Shown here piece by piece: positions 17,076 through 25,603 of a stretch of DNA of 64,000 nucleotides. Every line of letters starts with the position of its first letter. Positions within the stretch are counted from its first letter, which is position 1. The stretch comes from Pseudomonas knackmussii B13 (GTDB lineage Bacteria; Pseudomonadota; Gammaproteobacteria; Pseudomonadales; Pseudomonadaceae): positions 5,029,501-5,093,500 of the forward strand of contig NZ_HG322950.1 in assembly GCF_000689415.1 (NCBI RefSeq), written 5' to 3'. The notes under the pieces were generated by a model. It searched no databases and was not told the origin of the DNA. It saw nothing but the letters and a program-made list of their open reading frames with translations. Both the position numbers and the translations under genes were made by a program.

Positions 17076-17492
17076 ATGAATAAGCAAAGGGGTTTCACCC
17101 TGCTGGAACTGATGATCGCGGTAGTGGTGGTGGCTATTCTCGCCGCCATCGCCCTACCTAACTACACGGCATACGTGCGCCGCACCGCCTGCGAGGACGT
17201 CAAAGGCACACTTACTGGAGCGGCAGGATTGATGGAGCGCTACAGGGCGCAGAACAACTCCTATGCTGGTGCCGATCTTGGTGCCTATGCACAGAGTCCT
17301 GTCGATTCGACAGCGATCTTCACCATTTCACTAGAGAATCTGACATCTACCAGTTATGACCTGAAAGCCTCGCCCGTCGCTGGCGGAGTGATGGCAGGCA
17401 AAGGTGAACTGTACTTGAGTTCAAATGGCGTCAGGTCAGGGGAAGCAGGTACAGCTATGGCCAATGCCTGGAGCAGCTGCCGCGGTATCTGA
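17076..17492 (+). CDS. pilE: Type IV minor prepilin PilE
   Basis: 138 residues from the ATG: leader MNKQRG, then FTLLELMIAVVVVAILAAIALPNYTAYVRR with Glu5, the typical major/minor pilin helix, and a C-terminal disulfide pair (TACEDVKG ... SSCRGI). PilE joins the minor pilin/PilY1 complex to the PilA shaft. An alternative TTG start at 17061 overlaps the pilY1 TGA and has a better GAGGAC ribosome site at 17049; it would give an 11-residue leader and the same mature protein. No pilY2 lies between pilY1 and pilE. The last 139 bases are overlapped in antisense by the extended ispH frame. Confidence 0.92.
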   Translation: MNKQRGFTLLELMIAVVVVAILAAIALPNYTAYVRRTACEDVKGTLTGAAGLMERYRAQNNSYAGADLGAYAQSPVDSTAIFTISLENLTSTSYDLKASPVAGGVMAGKGELYLSSNGVRSGEAGTAMANAWSSCRGI

Positions 17493-18481
17493 CCTTTCGC
17501 CCCAATAAAAAACCCGCCACTGGCGGGGTTTTTTTTTTGTTTTTTCTTCACCCGCAGTTCCTTCGGCATCGAGAAGGTAATGTTCTCTTCCCGGCCGTCC
17601 AGCTCGACCTCCGGCTCGGCGCCCCATTCGCGGAGCTGCTCGATCACGCCGCGCACCAGCACTTCCGGGGCGGAGGCGCCGGCGGTGATGCCGATGCGGT
17701 TCTTGCCTTCGAACCACTCTCGCTTGAGGTCTTCAGCGCCATCGATCAGGTAACCCGGGGTGCCCATGCGTTCGGCCAGTTCGCGCAGGCGGTTGGAGTT
17801 GGAGCTGTTCGGGCTGCCGACTACCAGCACCAGGTCGCACTGGTCCGCCAGGTCCTTGACCGCGTCCTGGCGGTTCTGGGTGGCGTAGCAGATGTCGTTT
17901 TTGCGCGGGCCCTTGATGTGCGGGAACTTGGCTCGCAGCGCGTCGATCACCTTGGAGGTGTCGTCCATCGACAGGGTGGTCTGGGTCACGAAGTGCAGCG
18001 CTTCGGGGTTGCGCACTTCCAGCGCGGCAACATCTTCCTCGTCTTCGACCAGGTAGATATCGCCGCCGTTGGCGTTGTCGTACTGGCCCATGGTGCCTTC
18101 CACCTCGGGGTGGCCTTCGTGGCCGATGAGGATGCACTCGTCGCCGTCTCGGCTGTAGCGCACCACTTCCATGTGCACCTTGGTCACCAGCGGGCAGGTC
18201 GCGTCGAATACCTTCAGGCCGCGGTTCTCGGCTTCCTTGCGTACCGCCTGGGACACGCCGTGGGCGCTGAAGATGACGATGGTGTCGTCCGGTACCTGGT
18301 CGAGTTCCTCGACGAATACCGCGCCGCGGTTGCGCAGGTTCTCCACCACGAACTTGTTGTGCACCACTTCGTGACGCACGTAGATCGGCGGGCCGAACAC
18401 GTCCAGCGCGCGATTGACGATCTCGATCGCGCGGTCGACGCCGGCGCAGAAGCCGCGGGGGTTGGCGAGTTTGATTTGCAT
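17354..18481 (-). CDS. ispH: 4-hydroxy-3-methylbut-2-enyl diphosphate reductase IspH (LytB), with unusual C-terminal run-on
   Basis: Last step of the MEP isoprenoid pathway: a [4Fe-4S] enzyme giving IPP and DMAPP. Cluster ligands are visible in RGFCAGVDR (Cys12), DATCPLVTKVH and NDICYATQNRQ, with the active-site TQTTLSM and SSNSNRL motifs. The normal protein (about 314 residues) ends near ITFSMPKELRV. Here the frame has no stop there: it continues through the A-rich tract (KKKQKKN), across the terminator hairpin and about 139 bases into antisense pilE, giving 375 residues. The last 60 residues have no family counterpart that I know. The core call is firm; the true 3' end is not. Confidence 0.95.
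   Translation of the reverse strand: MQIKLANPRGFCAGVDRAIEIVNRALDVFGPPIYVRHEVVHNKFVVENLRNRGAVFVEELDQVPDDTIVIFSAHGVSQAVRKEAENRGLKVFDATCPLVTKVHMEVVRYSRDGDECILIGHEGHPEVEGTMGQYDNANGGDIYLVEDEEDVAALEVRNPEALHFVTQTTLSMDDTSKVIDALRAKFPHIKGPRKNDICYATQNRQDAVKDLADQCDLVLVVGSPNSSNSNRLRELAERMGTPGYLIDGAEDLKREWFEGKNRIGITAGASAPEVLVRGVIEQLREWGAEPEVELDGREENITFSMPKELRVKKKQKKNPASGGFFIGAKGQIPRQLLQALAIAVPASPDLTPFELKYSSPLPAITPPATGEAFRS
17511..17538. terminator. Bidirectional terminator between pilE and ispH, inside the ispH frame
   Basis: ACCCGCCA / TGGCGGGGT stem with a one- or two-base centre. On the plus strand a run of ten T follows (17529-17538), then G and six more T; on the minus strand TTTTTTATT follows. It should end transcription from both sides, although the ispH reading frame stays open through it. 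Confidence 0.9.
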
Positions 18482-18586
18482 GGTGGCCTCGTCGGCGCTG
18501 GGCGCTACGCAAGCCGGCCCACGAGGGGCCGGAAGAATGTCTCTGCCTGAGTGGGCCGGTCTGGGGACACCAGGCCGGGCGCCGGA

Positions 18587-19024
18587 TCAGGCCAGTTTGA
18601 CCTCGATGATTTCAACGTCGAAGGCCAGGGTCTTGCCGGCCAGCGGGTGGTTGAAGTCGATGGTCACGCGCTGCTCGTCGAACTCTTTCACAACGCCCGG
18701 CAGCTCGGTCTTGGCGGCGTCGTTGAAGATCACCAGCAGGCCGTGGGACAGCTCCATGCCTTCGAACTGGTCACGCGGCATGATCTGCACGTTGGCCGGG
18801 TTCGGCTGGCCGAAGCCCTGCTCCGGGTCGATGCTCAGCGTGCGCTTGTCGCCGGCCTTCAGTCCGTAGAGCGCCAGCTCGAAGCCGGGGAGCAGGTTGC
18901 CGTCGCCGACCTTGAAGGTGGCCGGCTGCTTGTCGAAGGTGCTATCGACGACGTTGCCGTCTTCCAGCTTGAGGGCGAAGTGCAGGGTGACTTCCGTCTC
19001 CGCTCCGATGCGAACATCAGCCAT
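18587..19024 (-). CDS. fkpB: FKBP-type peptidyl-prolyl isomerase FkpB/SlpA
   Basis: 145 residues, SlyD/SlpA-like FKBP without the His-rich tail of SlyD. The FKBP halves (VTLHFALKLEDGNVVDSTF and LPGFELALYGLKAGDKRTL) flank an insert-in-flap domain (PEQGFGQPNPANVQIMPRDQF ... VTIDFNHPLAGKTLAFDVEI). Predicted cytoplasmic prolyl isomerase/chaperone. It overlaps the lspA stop by 8 bases and sits in the ileS-lspA-fkpB-ispH order shared by many gammaproteobacteria; ispH follows after 105 bases. Confidence 0.93.
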   Translation of the reverse strand: MADVRIGAETEVTLHFALKLEDGNVVDSTFDKQPATFKVGDGNLLPGFELALYGLKAGDKRTLSIDPEQGFGQPNPANVQIMPRDQFEGMELSHGLLVIFNDAAKTELPGVVKEFDEQRVTIDFNHPLAGKTLAFDVEIIEVKLA

Positions 19025-19535
19025 GGGCGGCTTCTCCGGATTTCTTGGTCTTGAACATGTCCAGCGCGAGCATGGCCGCGCCGACGGTGATGGCGCTGTC
19101 GGCCAGGTTGAACGCAGGGAAGTACCAGCGGTTCTGCCAGTGAACGAGGATGAAGTCGATCACGTGGCCAAGTACGATGCGGTCGTACAGGTTGCCCAGT
19201 GCGCCGCCCAGTACCAGCGCCAGGGCGATGGCGAGCCAGGTGTCGCTCGGTTTCAGGCGCTTGAGCCAGACGAGCAGCACGGCGCTGACCACCAGGGCGA
19301 TCAGGGCGAACAGCCAGCGCTGCCAGCCGGAGCTGTCGGCGAGGAAGCTGAAGGCCGCACCGGTGTTGTAGGCCAGGGTCCAGCTGAACAGGTCGGGAAT
19401 GACCACGATCTGCTGGTACAGGCTCAGCGTGCCTTCGAAGTAGGCCTTGCTGGCCTGGTCGAGGACCAGGACCAGCACGGTGATCCACAGCCAGCCGAGG
19501 CGACCGAAGCGCCCGTTCGACAGGGCATCAGGCAT
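19017..19535 (-). CDS. lspA: Lipoprotein signal peptidase LspA
   Basis: 172 residues. Aspartic inner-membrane peptidase that cleaves prolipoproteins before the lipidated Cys. Four transmembrane helices (near 16-25, 73-92, 98-116 and 140-160) and the two catalytic-Asp motifs GNLYDRI and FNLADSAI are present, as is the NTGAAFSFL motif. It overlaps ileS by 8 bases upstream and fkpB by 8 bases downstream. It would process the lipoproteins encoded in this window such as BamD and YtcA. Confidence 0.97.
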   Translation of the reverse strand: MPDALSNGRFGRLGWLWITVLVLVLDQASKAYFEGTLSLYQQIVVIPDLFSWTLAYNTGAAFSFLADSSGWQRWLFALIALVVSAVLLVWLKRLKPSDTWLAIALALVLGGALGNLYDRIVLGHVIDFILVHWQNRWYFPAFNLADSAITVGAAMLALDMFKTKKSGEAAHG

Positions 19536-22362
19536 AGTGACGAACCTCGCCTTTGCCTTCGATGTTGTCTACGCAGCGGCTGCACAGCTCCGGATGCGCG
19601 GCGTGGGTGCCGACATCGGCGCGATGGTGCCAGCAGCGGCCGCACTTGGCGTGGGCGGACTTGACCACCTTCAGCTTCAGGCCCGGCACATCGCTCTCGA
19701 CGGCATCAGCCGGCGCGGAGGCCAGCGGTGCAACGGTCGCGGTGGAGGTGATCAGCACGAAGCGCAGCTCGTCGCCCAGCTTGTTCAGGTCGGACACCAG
19801 GGCCTCTTCGGCGAACAGGGTCACTTCGGCCTGCAGGTTGCCACCGACGGCCTTGGCCGCGCGCTGGTTTTCCAGTTCCTTGTTGACCGCGGCCTTGACC
19901 GCCATGACCTTGTCCCAGTACTCGCGGCCCAGTTCGGTGCCGGCCGGCAGCTCGGACAGGCCCTCGTAGGAGGTGCTGAGCATGACCGACTCGGCGCGCT
20001 CGCCCGGCAGGAACTTCCAGATTTCCTCGGCGGTGAACGCCAGGATAGGCGCGATCCAGCGCACCAGCGCCTCGGCGATGTGGAACAGCGCGGTCTGGCA
20101 CGAACGGCGCGCGACGCTGTTGGCCTGGGTGGTGTACTGGCGATCCTTGATGATGTCCAGGTAGAAGCCGCCCAGCTCCTGCACGCAGAAGTTGTGCACC
20201 TTCGAGTAGACGTTCCAGAAGCGGTAGTCGCGGTAGGCTTCTTCCAGCTCGCGCTGCAGCAGCAGGGCGCGGTCCACGGCCCAGCGGTCCAGGGCCAGCA
20301 TCTGGTCGCCCGGCAGTAGGTCCTTGGCCGGGTCGAAGCCGGACAGGTTGGAAAGCAGGAAGCGCGCGGTGTTGCGGATGCGGCGGTAGGCATCGGCGCT
20401 GCGCTGCAGGATGGTCTGGGAAACGGCCATCTCGCCGGAATAATCGGTGGCCGCGACCCACAGGCGCAGGATGTCGGCACCCAGGGTGTCGGTGACCTGC
20501 TGCGGGGCGATGACGTTGCCCAGCGACTTGGACATCTTGCGGCCGGACTCGTCCACGGTGAAGCCGTGGGTCAGCAGCTGGCGGTACGGCGCGTGGCCGT
20601 CGATTGCGCAGCCGGTCAGCAGCGAGGAGTGGAACCAGCCGCGGTGCTGGTCGGAACCTTCCAGGTAGAGGTCGGCGGCCGGACCGCTGGCGTGGCCGAG
20701 CTCGGCGTGCGAGCCGCGCAGCACGTGCCAGTGGGTGGTGCCGGAGTCGAACCAGACGTCCAGGGTGTCGCTGATCTTGTCGTAGTGCGCGGCCTCGTCA
20801 CCGAGCAGTTCGGCGGCGTCGAGCTTGAACCAGGCCTCGATGCCTTCCTTCTCCACACGCTGGGCCACGGCTTCCATCAGCTCGATGGTGCGCGGGTGCA
20901 GCTCGCCGGTGGCCTTGTGCAGGAAGAACGGGATAGGCACGCCCCAGTTGCGCTGACGCGAGATGCACCAGTCGGGACGGCCGGCGATCATGCCGTGCAG
21001 GCGCGCCTGGCCCCAGCCGGGCACGAACTCGGTTTCGGAGATGGCTTGCAGCGAGCGCTCGCGCAGGGTGGCACCGCTTTGCGGCTGCTTGTCCATGCCG
21101 ACGAACCACTGCGCGGTGGCACGGTAGATCAGCGGAGTCTTGTGACGCCAGCAGTGCATGTAGCTGTGGCTGATGGAGGCGTGCTTGAGCAGCGCGCCCA
21201 CTTCGTCCAGCTTGGCGACGATGGCCGGGTTGGCCTTCCAGATGAACTGGCCGCCGAAGAACGGCAGGTCCTGGACGTACACGCCGTTGCTCTGCACCGG
21301 GCTGAGGATGTCGTCGTTGACCATGCCGTACTGCTTGCAGGTACGGAAGTCGTCCTCACCGTAGGCCGGTGCGGAGTGAACGACACCGGTGCCGGCGCCC
21401 AGCTCGACGTACTCGGCCAGGTAGACCGGCGAGAAACGCTCGTAGAACGGGTGGCGGAAGCGGATTTGCTCCAGCGCATCGCCCTTGGCGGTGGCGATGA
21501 CCTGCCCTTCCAGGCCGTAGCGCTGCAGGCAGGACTCGACCAGTTCCTCGGCCAGCACCAGCAGGCGCGCGCCGGTGTCGACCAGGGCGTAGGTGAATTC
21601 GGGGTGAACGTTCAGCGCCTGGTTGGCCGGGATGGTCCAGGGGGTGGTGGTCCAGATGACAATGGCAGCGGGCTTGGCCAGGCTGGCCAGGCCGAAAGCG
21701 GCGGCCAGCTTGTCGGCGTCCTCGACCGGGAAGGCGACGTCGATGGCGTCGGACTTCTTGTCGGCGTACTCGACCTCAGCCTCGGCCAGCGCCGAACCGC
21801 AATCGAAGCACCAGTTCACCGGCTTCAGGCCCTTGAACACGAAGCCCTGCTTGACCATCTCGGCGAGGGCACGGATCTCGCCGGCCTCGTTACTGAAGTT
21901 CATGGTCTTGTAGGGGTTGTCCCATTCGCCGAGCACGCCCAGGCGGATGAAGTCGGCCTTCTGTCCTTCGATCTGCTGGGCTGCGTATTCGCGGCACAGC
22001 TCGCGGGTCTTGTCCGCCGGCAGGTTCTTGCCGTGGGTGGTCTCGACCTTGTGCTCGATCGGCAGGCCGTGGCAGTCCCAACCCGGCACGTAGGGCGCGT
22101 CGTAGCCGGCCAGGGTCTTGGAGCGAACGATGATGTCCTTGAGGATCTTGTTGACCGCGTGACCGATGTGGATGCTGCCGTTGGCGTAGGGCGGGCCATC
22201 GTGCAGGACGAATTTCGGACGACCTTCGCCGGCTTTCCGCAGTTTCTGGTACAGGCCGATGTCGTTCCAGAACTTCAGGGTTTCCGGCTCGCGCTGCGGC
22301 AGGCCGGCTTTCATCGGGAAGTCGGTTTCGGGAAGGTTCAGGGTGGCTTTGTAATCGGTCAT
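19528..22362 (-). CDS. ileS: Isoleucyl-tRNA synthetase
   Basis: 944 residues, class I synthetase. Shows the HIGH motif in NGSIHIGHAVNK near residue 60, the CP1 editing domain (WTTTPWTIPANQAL), KMSKS in GRKMSKSLGN, and the C-terminal zinc-binding knuckles CGRCWHHR and CSRCVDNI that mark the bacterial type. The start MTDYKATLNLPETDFPMKAG is chosen; an ATG 33 bases upstream would add residues not seen in the family. Co-directional with ribF, whose stop is 25 bases upstream, and overlapping lspA. Confidence 0.98.
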   Translation of the reverse strand: MTDYKATLNLPETDFPMKAGLPQREPETLKFWNDIGLYQKLRKAGEGRPKFVLHDGPPYANGSIHIGHAVNKILKDIIVRSKTLAGYDAPYVPGWDCHGLPIEHKVETTHGKNLPADKTRELCREYAAQQIEGQKADFIRLGVLGEWDNPYKTMNFSNEAGEIRALAEMVKQGFVFKGLKPVNWCFDCGSALAEAEVEYADKKSDAIDVAFPVEDADKLAAAFGLASLAKPAAIVIWTTTPWTIPANQALNVHPEFTYALVDTGARLLVLAEELVESCLQRYGLEGQVIATAKGDALEQIRFRHPFYERFSPVYLAEYVELGAGTGVVHSAPAYGEDDFRTCKQYGMVNDDILSPVQSNGVYVQDLPFFGGQFIWKANPAIVAKLDEVGALLKHASISHSYMHCWRHKTPLIYRATAQWFVGMDKQPQSGATLRERSLQAISETEFVPGWGQARLHGMIAGRPDWCISRQRNWGVPIPFFLHKATGELHPRTIELMEAVAQRVEKEGIEAWFKLDAAELLGDEAAHYDKISDTLDVWFDSGTTHWHVLRGSHAELGHASGPAADLYLEGSDQHRGWFHSSLLTGCAIDGHAPYRQLLTHGFTVDESGRKMSKSLGNVIAPQQVTDTLGADILRLWVAATDYSGEMAVSQTILQRSADAYRRIRNTARFLLSNLSGFDPAKDLLPGDQMLALDRWAVDRALLLQRELEEAYRDYRFWNVYSKVHNFCVQELGGFYLDIIKDRQYTTQANSVARRSCQTALFHIAEALVRWIAPILAFTAEEIWKFLPGERAESVMLSTSYEGLSELPAGTELGREYWDKVMAVKAAVNKELENQRAAKAVGGNLQAEVTLFAEEALVSDLNKLGDELRFVLITSTATVAPLASAPADAVESDVPGLKLKVVKSAHAKCGRCWHHRADVGTHAAHPELCSRCVDNIEGKGEVRHYA

Positions 22363-22387
22363 CTCAGGGCCTGTTCTCAGGAGCTCT

Positions 22388-23326
22388 TCAATCAAGCGGT
22401 TGGCCCAGCCAGTAGGCCCGGGCGGCGGCGATGTCGGCGAGAATCGCCGCCTTCAGTGCCTCAAGGGAGGCGAAACGCTGCTCATCACGCAGCTTCTGGT
22501 GGAAGGTCACATCCAGGTGCCGGCCGTAGAGGTCGCCAGCGAAGTCCAGCAGATGCACTTCCAGGTGGGGTCGACCGTCGCCTTTGACCGACGGACGCGT
22601 GCCTATGTTGGCTACCCCGTTGAAACGCTGGCCATCCACGAGGGTGCTGACCAGATAGACGCCATTGAGCGGCGCCTTGCGGCGCTTGAGCTGGATGTTC
22701 GCGGTCGGCGAACCCAGCGTGCGACCGAGCTTCTGCCCATGCAGCACACGGCCGCTGAGGCGGAACGGCCGACCCAGCAGACGCTCGGCCAGGTGCAGAT
22801 CGCCCTCGGCGAGCACCTTGCGAATGCGCGAACTGCTCACCCGCATGCCGTCCACTTCCACAGTAGTGGCGGCCTCGACGGTAAAACCCTGCTCGGCACT
22901 GGCCTTGACCAGGAAGGCGAAGTCACCGGAGCGGTCGCAACCGAAGCGGAAATCGTCACCGACTTCCAGGTGGCGCACGGCCAGGCCGTCGACCAGAACC
23001 TGGCGGACGAACTCGGCGGCCGAAAGTTCGCGCAGGCGGCGGTTGAACGCCAGGCACAGGACGAAATCGACACCCTGGCCGCGCAGCAGCTCGAGCTTCT
23101 CGCGCAGACGCGCCAGGCGCACCGGCGCTGCATCTGGAGCGAAGTACTCGCGCGGCTGCGGCTCGAAAATCACCACGCAGCTGGGCACGCCCAACTCAAG
23201 CGAGCGCTCGCGCAGACGCGCCAGGATCGCCTGGTGGCCGAGGTGGACGCCGTCGAAATTGCCGATGGTGGCGACACAGCCCCCGGACAGGGGCCGCAGG
23301 TTGTGGAGGCCTCGAAGCAGCTGCAT
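22388..23326 (-). CDS. ribF: Bifunctional riboflavin kinase / FAD synthetase RibF
   Basis: 312 residues. Makes FMN from riboflavin and FAD from FMN. The N-terminal nucleotidyl-transferase domain has GNFDGVHLGHQAIL (about 22-35) and, later, SSSRIRKVLAEGDL; the C-terminal kinase domain has GSPTANIQL and the NGVYLVSTLVDGQ / GVANIGTRPSVKG segments. It lies just upstream of ileS in the conserved murJ-ribF-ileS-lspA order. Confidence 0.97.
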   Translation of the reverse strand: MQLLRGLHNLRPLSGGCVATIGNFDGVHLGHQAILARLRERSLELGVPSCVVIFEPQPREYFAPDAAPVRLARLREKLELLRGQGVDFVLCLAFNRRLRELSAAEFVRQVLVDGLAVRHLEVGDDFRFGCDRSGDFAFLVKASAEQGFTVEAATTVEVDGMRVSSSRIRKVLAEGDLHLAERLLGRPFRLSGRVLHGQKLGRTLGSPTANIQLKRRKAPLNGVYLVSTLVDGQRFNGVANIGTRPSVKGDGRPHLEVHLLDFAGDLYGRHLDVTFHQKLRDEQRFASLEALKAAILADIAAARAYWLGQPLD

Positions 23327-23431
23327 AGCGCGCGTATTGCTCAGAAAGTGGTCGATTATACCCGCACCCGCCGCCGCGCGACAGGCACAATGCCGCCGTG
23401 CGTCACGGATGCGCCCAACAGCGACGCCAGA

Positions 23432-24970
23432 TCAGCTGACCGAGCGTCGGGAAAAGTCCCGCAGGCGGAAGCCCAGCAGCGCCAGCATACCGAAGTAGAC
23501 AACGATGCCAGCCGCCACCAGCACACCCAGGCGCGCCAGGCGCACGGGCATGCCGCCAAGGTCCCAGGCCGGCATGAAGTGCATCATCAGCAACAAGACT
23601 GCGGACATCGCCAGCACCGCCAGCACCAGCTTACCGAGGAACTTCGCCCAGCCCGGCTGCGGCTCGAACAGGTTGTTCTTGCGCAGCTGCCAGTAAAGCA
23701 GTCCGGCGTTCAGGCAGGCAGCCAGGCTGATAGCCAGGGCCAGGCCGGCATGTTTGAGCGGACCGATGAAGGCGAGGTTCATGAGCTGGGTGGAAGCCAG
23801 CGTGAACAGGGCGATCTTCACCGGCGTGCGGATGTTCTGCCGCGCATAGAAGCCCGGCGCCAGCACCTTCACCAGGATGATGCCGAGCAGCCCCACCGCA
23901 TAACCGATCAGCGCGCGCTGGGTCATGAGCGCGTCATTGGCGCTGAACTTGCCGTACTGGAACAGCGAGACGGTCAGCGGCTCGGCGATTAGCGCCAGCG
24001 CCAGCGCGCAAGGCAGCACCAGCAGGAAGCAAAGGCGCAGCCCCCAATCCATCAGGCGCGAATATTCATGGCGGTCATCGCTTGCATAAGTCTTGGCCAG
24101 CGACGGCAGCAGGATGGTGCCCAGCGCCACGCCGAGCACGCCGGAAGGCAGCTCCATCAGGCGGTCGGCGTAATACATCCAGGACACGGAGCCGGCAGCC
24201 AGGAAGGACGCGAAGATGGTGTTGATGATCAGCGAGATCTGGCTCACCGAGACCCCCAGAATCGCCGGCCCCATCTGCTTGAGCACGCGCCAGACGCCGG
24301 CATCCTTGAAGTTCAGGCGCGGCAGCACGAGCATGCCGATCTTCTTCAGGTGCGGAAGTTGGTAGAGCAATTGCGCCAGGCCGCCGGCGAGCACTGCCCA
24401 ACCCAGCGCCATCACCGGCGGATGGAAGTACGGCGTCAGGAACAGCGAGAAGATGATCATGCTGACATTCAGCAGGGTCGGCACGAAGGCCGGCACCGAG
24501 AAGCGGTTCCAGGTATTGAGAATCGCCCCGGCCAGCGACGCGAGCGAGATCAGCAGGATGTACGGGAAGGTCACGCGCAGCAGCGAGCTGGTCAGCTCGA
24601 ACTTCTCCTGGGAATCGACGAAGCCCGGCGCCGTCACCCAGATCACCCAGGGCGCTGCGAGGATGCCGAGCAGCGTGACGACCGCCAGAGCGAGGGTCAG
24701 CATGCCGGAGATATAGGCGATAAAGGTGCGAGTGGCCTCCTCGCCCTGCTGCGTCTTGTACTCGGCGAGAATGGGCACGAAGGCCTGGGAGAATGCACCC
24801 TCGGCGAAGATGCGGCGCAGCAGGTTGGGCAGCTTGAAGGCGACGAAGAAGGCATCGGTGGCCATGCCGGCGCCGAACATGCGCGCGACAATAGTGTCGC
24901 GGACGAAGCCGAGCACCCGCGAGATCATGGTCATGGAGCTGACCGCGGCCAGCGATTTGAGTAGATTCAT
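23432..24970 (-). CDS. murJ: Lipid II flippase MurJ (MviN)
   Basis: 512 residues, a MATE/MOP-fold polytopic protein with about 14 hydrophobic helices that moves lipid II across the inner membrane for peptidoglycan synthesis. The N-terminal MNLLKSLAAVSSMTMISRVLGFVRDTIVARMFGAG and the motifs FFVAFKLPNLLRRIFAEGAFSQAFVP and WMYYADRLMELPSGVLGVALGTILLPSL are characteristic. It is the first gene of the murJ-ribF-ileS run and is divergent from rpsT. Confidence 0.97.
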   Translation of the reverse strand: MNLLKSLAAVSSMTMISRVLGFVRDTIVARMFGAGMATDAFFVAFKLPNLLRRIFAEGAFSQAFVPILAEYKTQQGEEATRTFIAYISGMLTLALAVVTLLGILAAPWVIWVTAPGFVDSQEKFELTSSLLRVTFPYILLISLASLAGAILNTWNRFSVPAFVPTLLNVSMIIFSLFLTPYFHPPVMALGWAVLAGGLAQLLYQLPHLKKIGMLVLPRLNFKDAGVWRVLKQMGPAILGVSVSQISLIINTIFASFLAAGSVSWMYYADRLMELPSGVLGVALGTILLPSLAKTYASDDRHEYSRLMDWGLRLCFLLVLPCALALALIAEPLTVSLFQYGKFSANDALMTQRALIGYAVGLLGIILVKVLAPGFYARQNIRTPVKIALFTLASTQLMNLAFIGPLKHAGLALAISLAACLNAGLLYWQLRKNNLFEPQPGWAKFLGKLVLAVLAMSAVLLLMMHFMPAWDLGGMPVRLARLGVLVAAGIVVYFGMLALLGFRLRDFSRRSVS

Positions 24971-25143
24971 TGCATCCGGAACTTGTCAGCGCAGGGTCGT
25001 CCCCGCCCGCACGGCGCCCTAGACACCGGCCGCCACCAAAAGGCGTCGAGTGTATGGCCGCCGGTCGAATAAATCACCCTTCGACGAGCACGACTTCCGG
25101 GTAGAGCGCCCGCCAACCCGATCGCCGGCAGGTGTACATACCC

Positions 25144-25172
25144 TTGACAAGGCACGGACTCGACGGCATCAT
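25144..25172 (+). promoter_or_regulatory. Sigma70-type promoter of rpsT
   Basis: Perfect -35 TTGACA (25144-25149), 17-base spacer, -10 CATCAT (25167-25172), about 54 bases before the rpsT start. Confidence 0.65.
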
Positions 25173-25225
25173 TCGCGGCCTTAATTTATTCGCAACATCC
25201 CAAGATTTTCTCGAGGAGCTCGACG

Positions 25226-25495
25226 GTGGCCAACACACCTTCCGCCAAAAAACGCGCCAAACAGGCTGAGAAGCGTCGCAGCCACAACGCCAGCCTGCGT
25301 TCCATGGTTCGCACCTACATCAAGAACGTAGTCAAGGCTGTCGATGCCAAAGACCTGCCGAAAGCCCAGGCTGCCCTGGTTGCCGCTGTTCCGGTAATCG
25401 ACCGCATGGCCGACAAAGGCATCATCCACAAGAACAAGGCCGCTCGTCACAAGAGCCGCCTGAACGCCCACGTGAAGGCCCTGGCCACCGCGTAA
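25226..25495 (+). CDS. rpsT: 30S ribosomal protein S20
   Basis: 89 residues, strongly basic and mostly helical (ANTPSAKKRAKQAEKRRSHN...), which binds the 5' and 3' minor domains of 16S rRNA. The start is GTG at 25226 behind a GAGGAGCT ribosome site; no ATG is available in frame near the family N-terminus. A rare start in S20 genes fits the family, where it lowers expression and aids autoregulation. Monocistronic: promoter upstream and terminator right after. Confidence 0.97.
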   Translation: MANTPSAKKRAKQAEKRRSHNASLRSMVRTYIKNVVKAVDAKDLPKAQAALVAAVPVIDRMADKGIIHKNKAARHKSRLNAHVKALATA

Positions 25496-25509
25496 GCGTT
25501 CCGTTCTTG

Positions 25510-25537
25510 AAAAACCGGCCCCAGTGGCCGGTTTTTT
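25510..25537 (+). terminator. Rho-independent terminator after rpsT
   Basis: AAAAACCGGCC / GGCCGGTTTTTT with a CCAGT loop, 14 bases past the rpsT stop. Confidence 0.93.
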
Positions 25538-25573
25538 ATTGCCTGCGCTTTCCCACGAACAAGAGCGCGAGCA

Positions 25574-25598
25574 TGAAAAAGGGCGGTCACCCGCCCTT
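25574..25598 (-). terminator. Terminator after creA (minus strand)
   Basis: Read on the minus strand: AAGGGCGG, 4-base loop, CCGCCCTT followed by further T residues and CATG. It lies just past the creA stop. Confidence 0.85.
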
Positions 25599-25603
25599 CT
25601 CGC

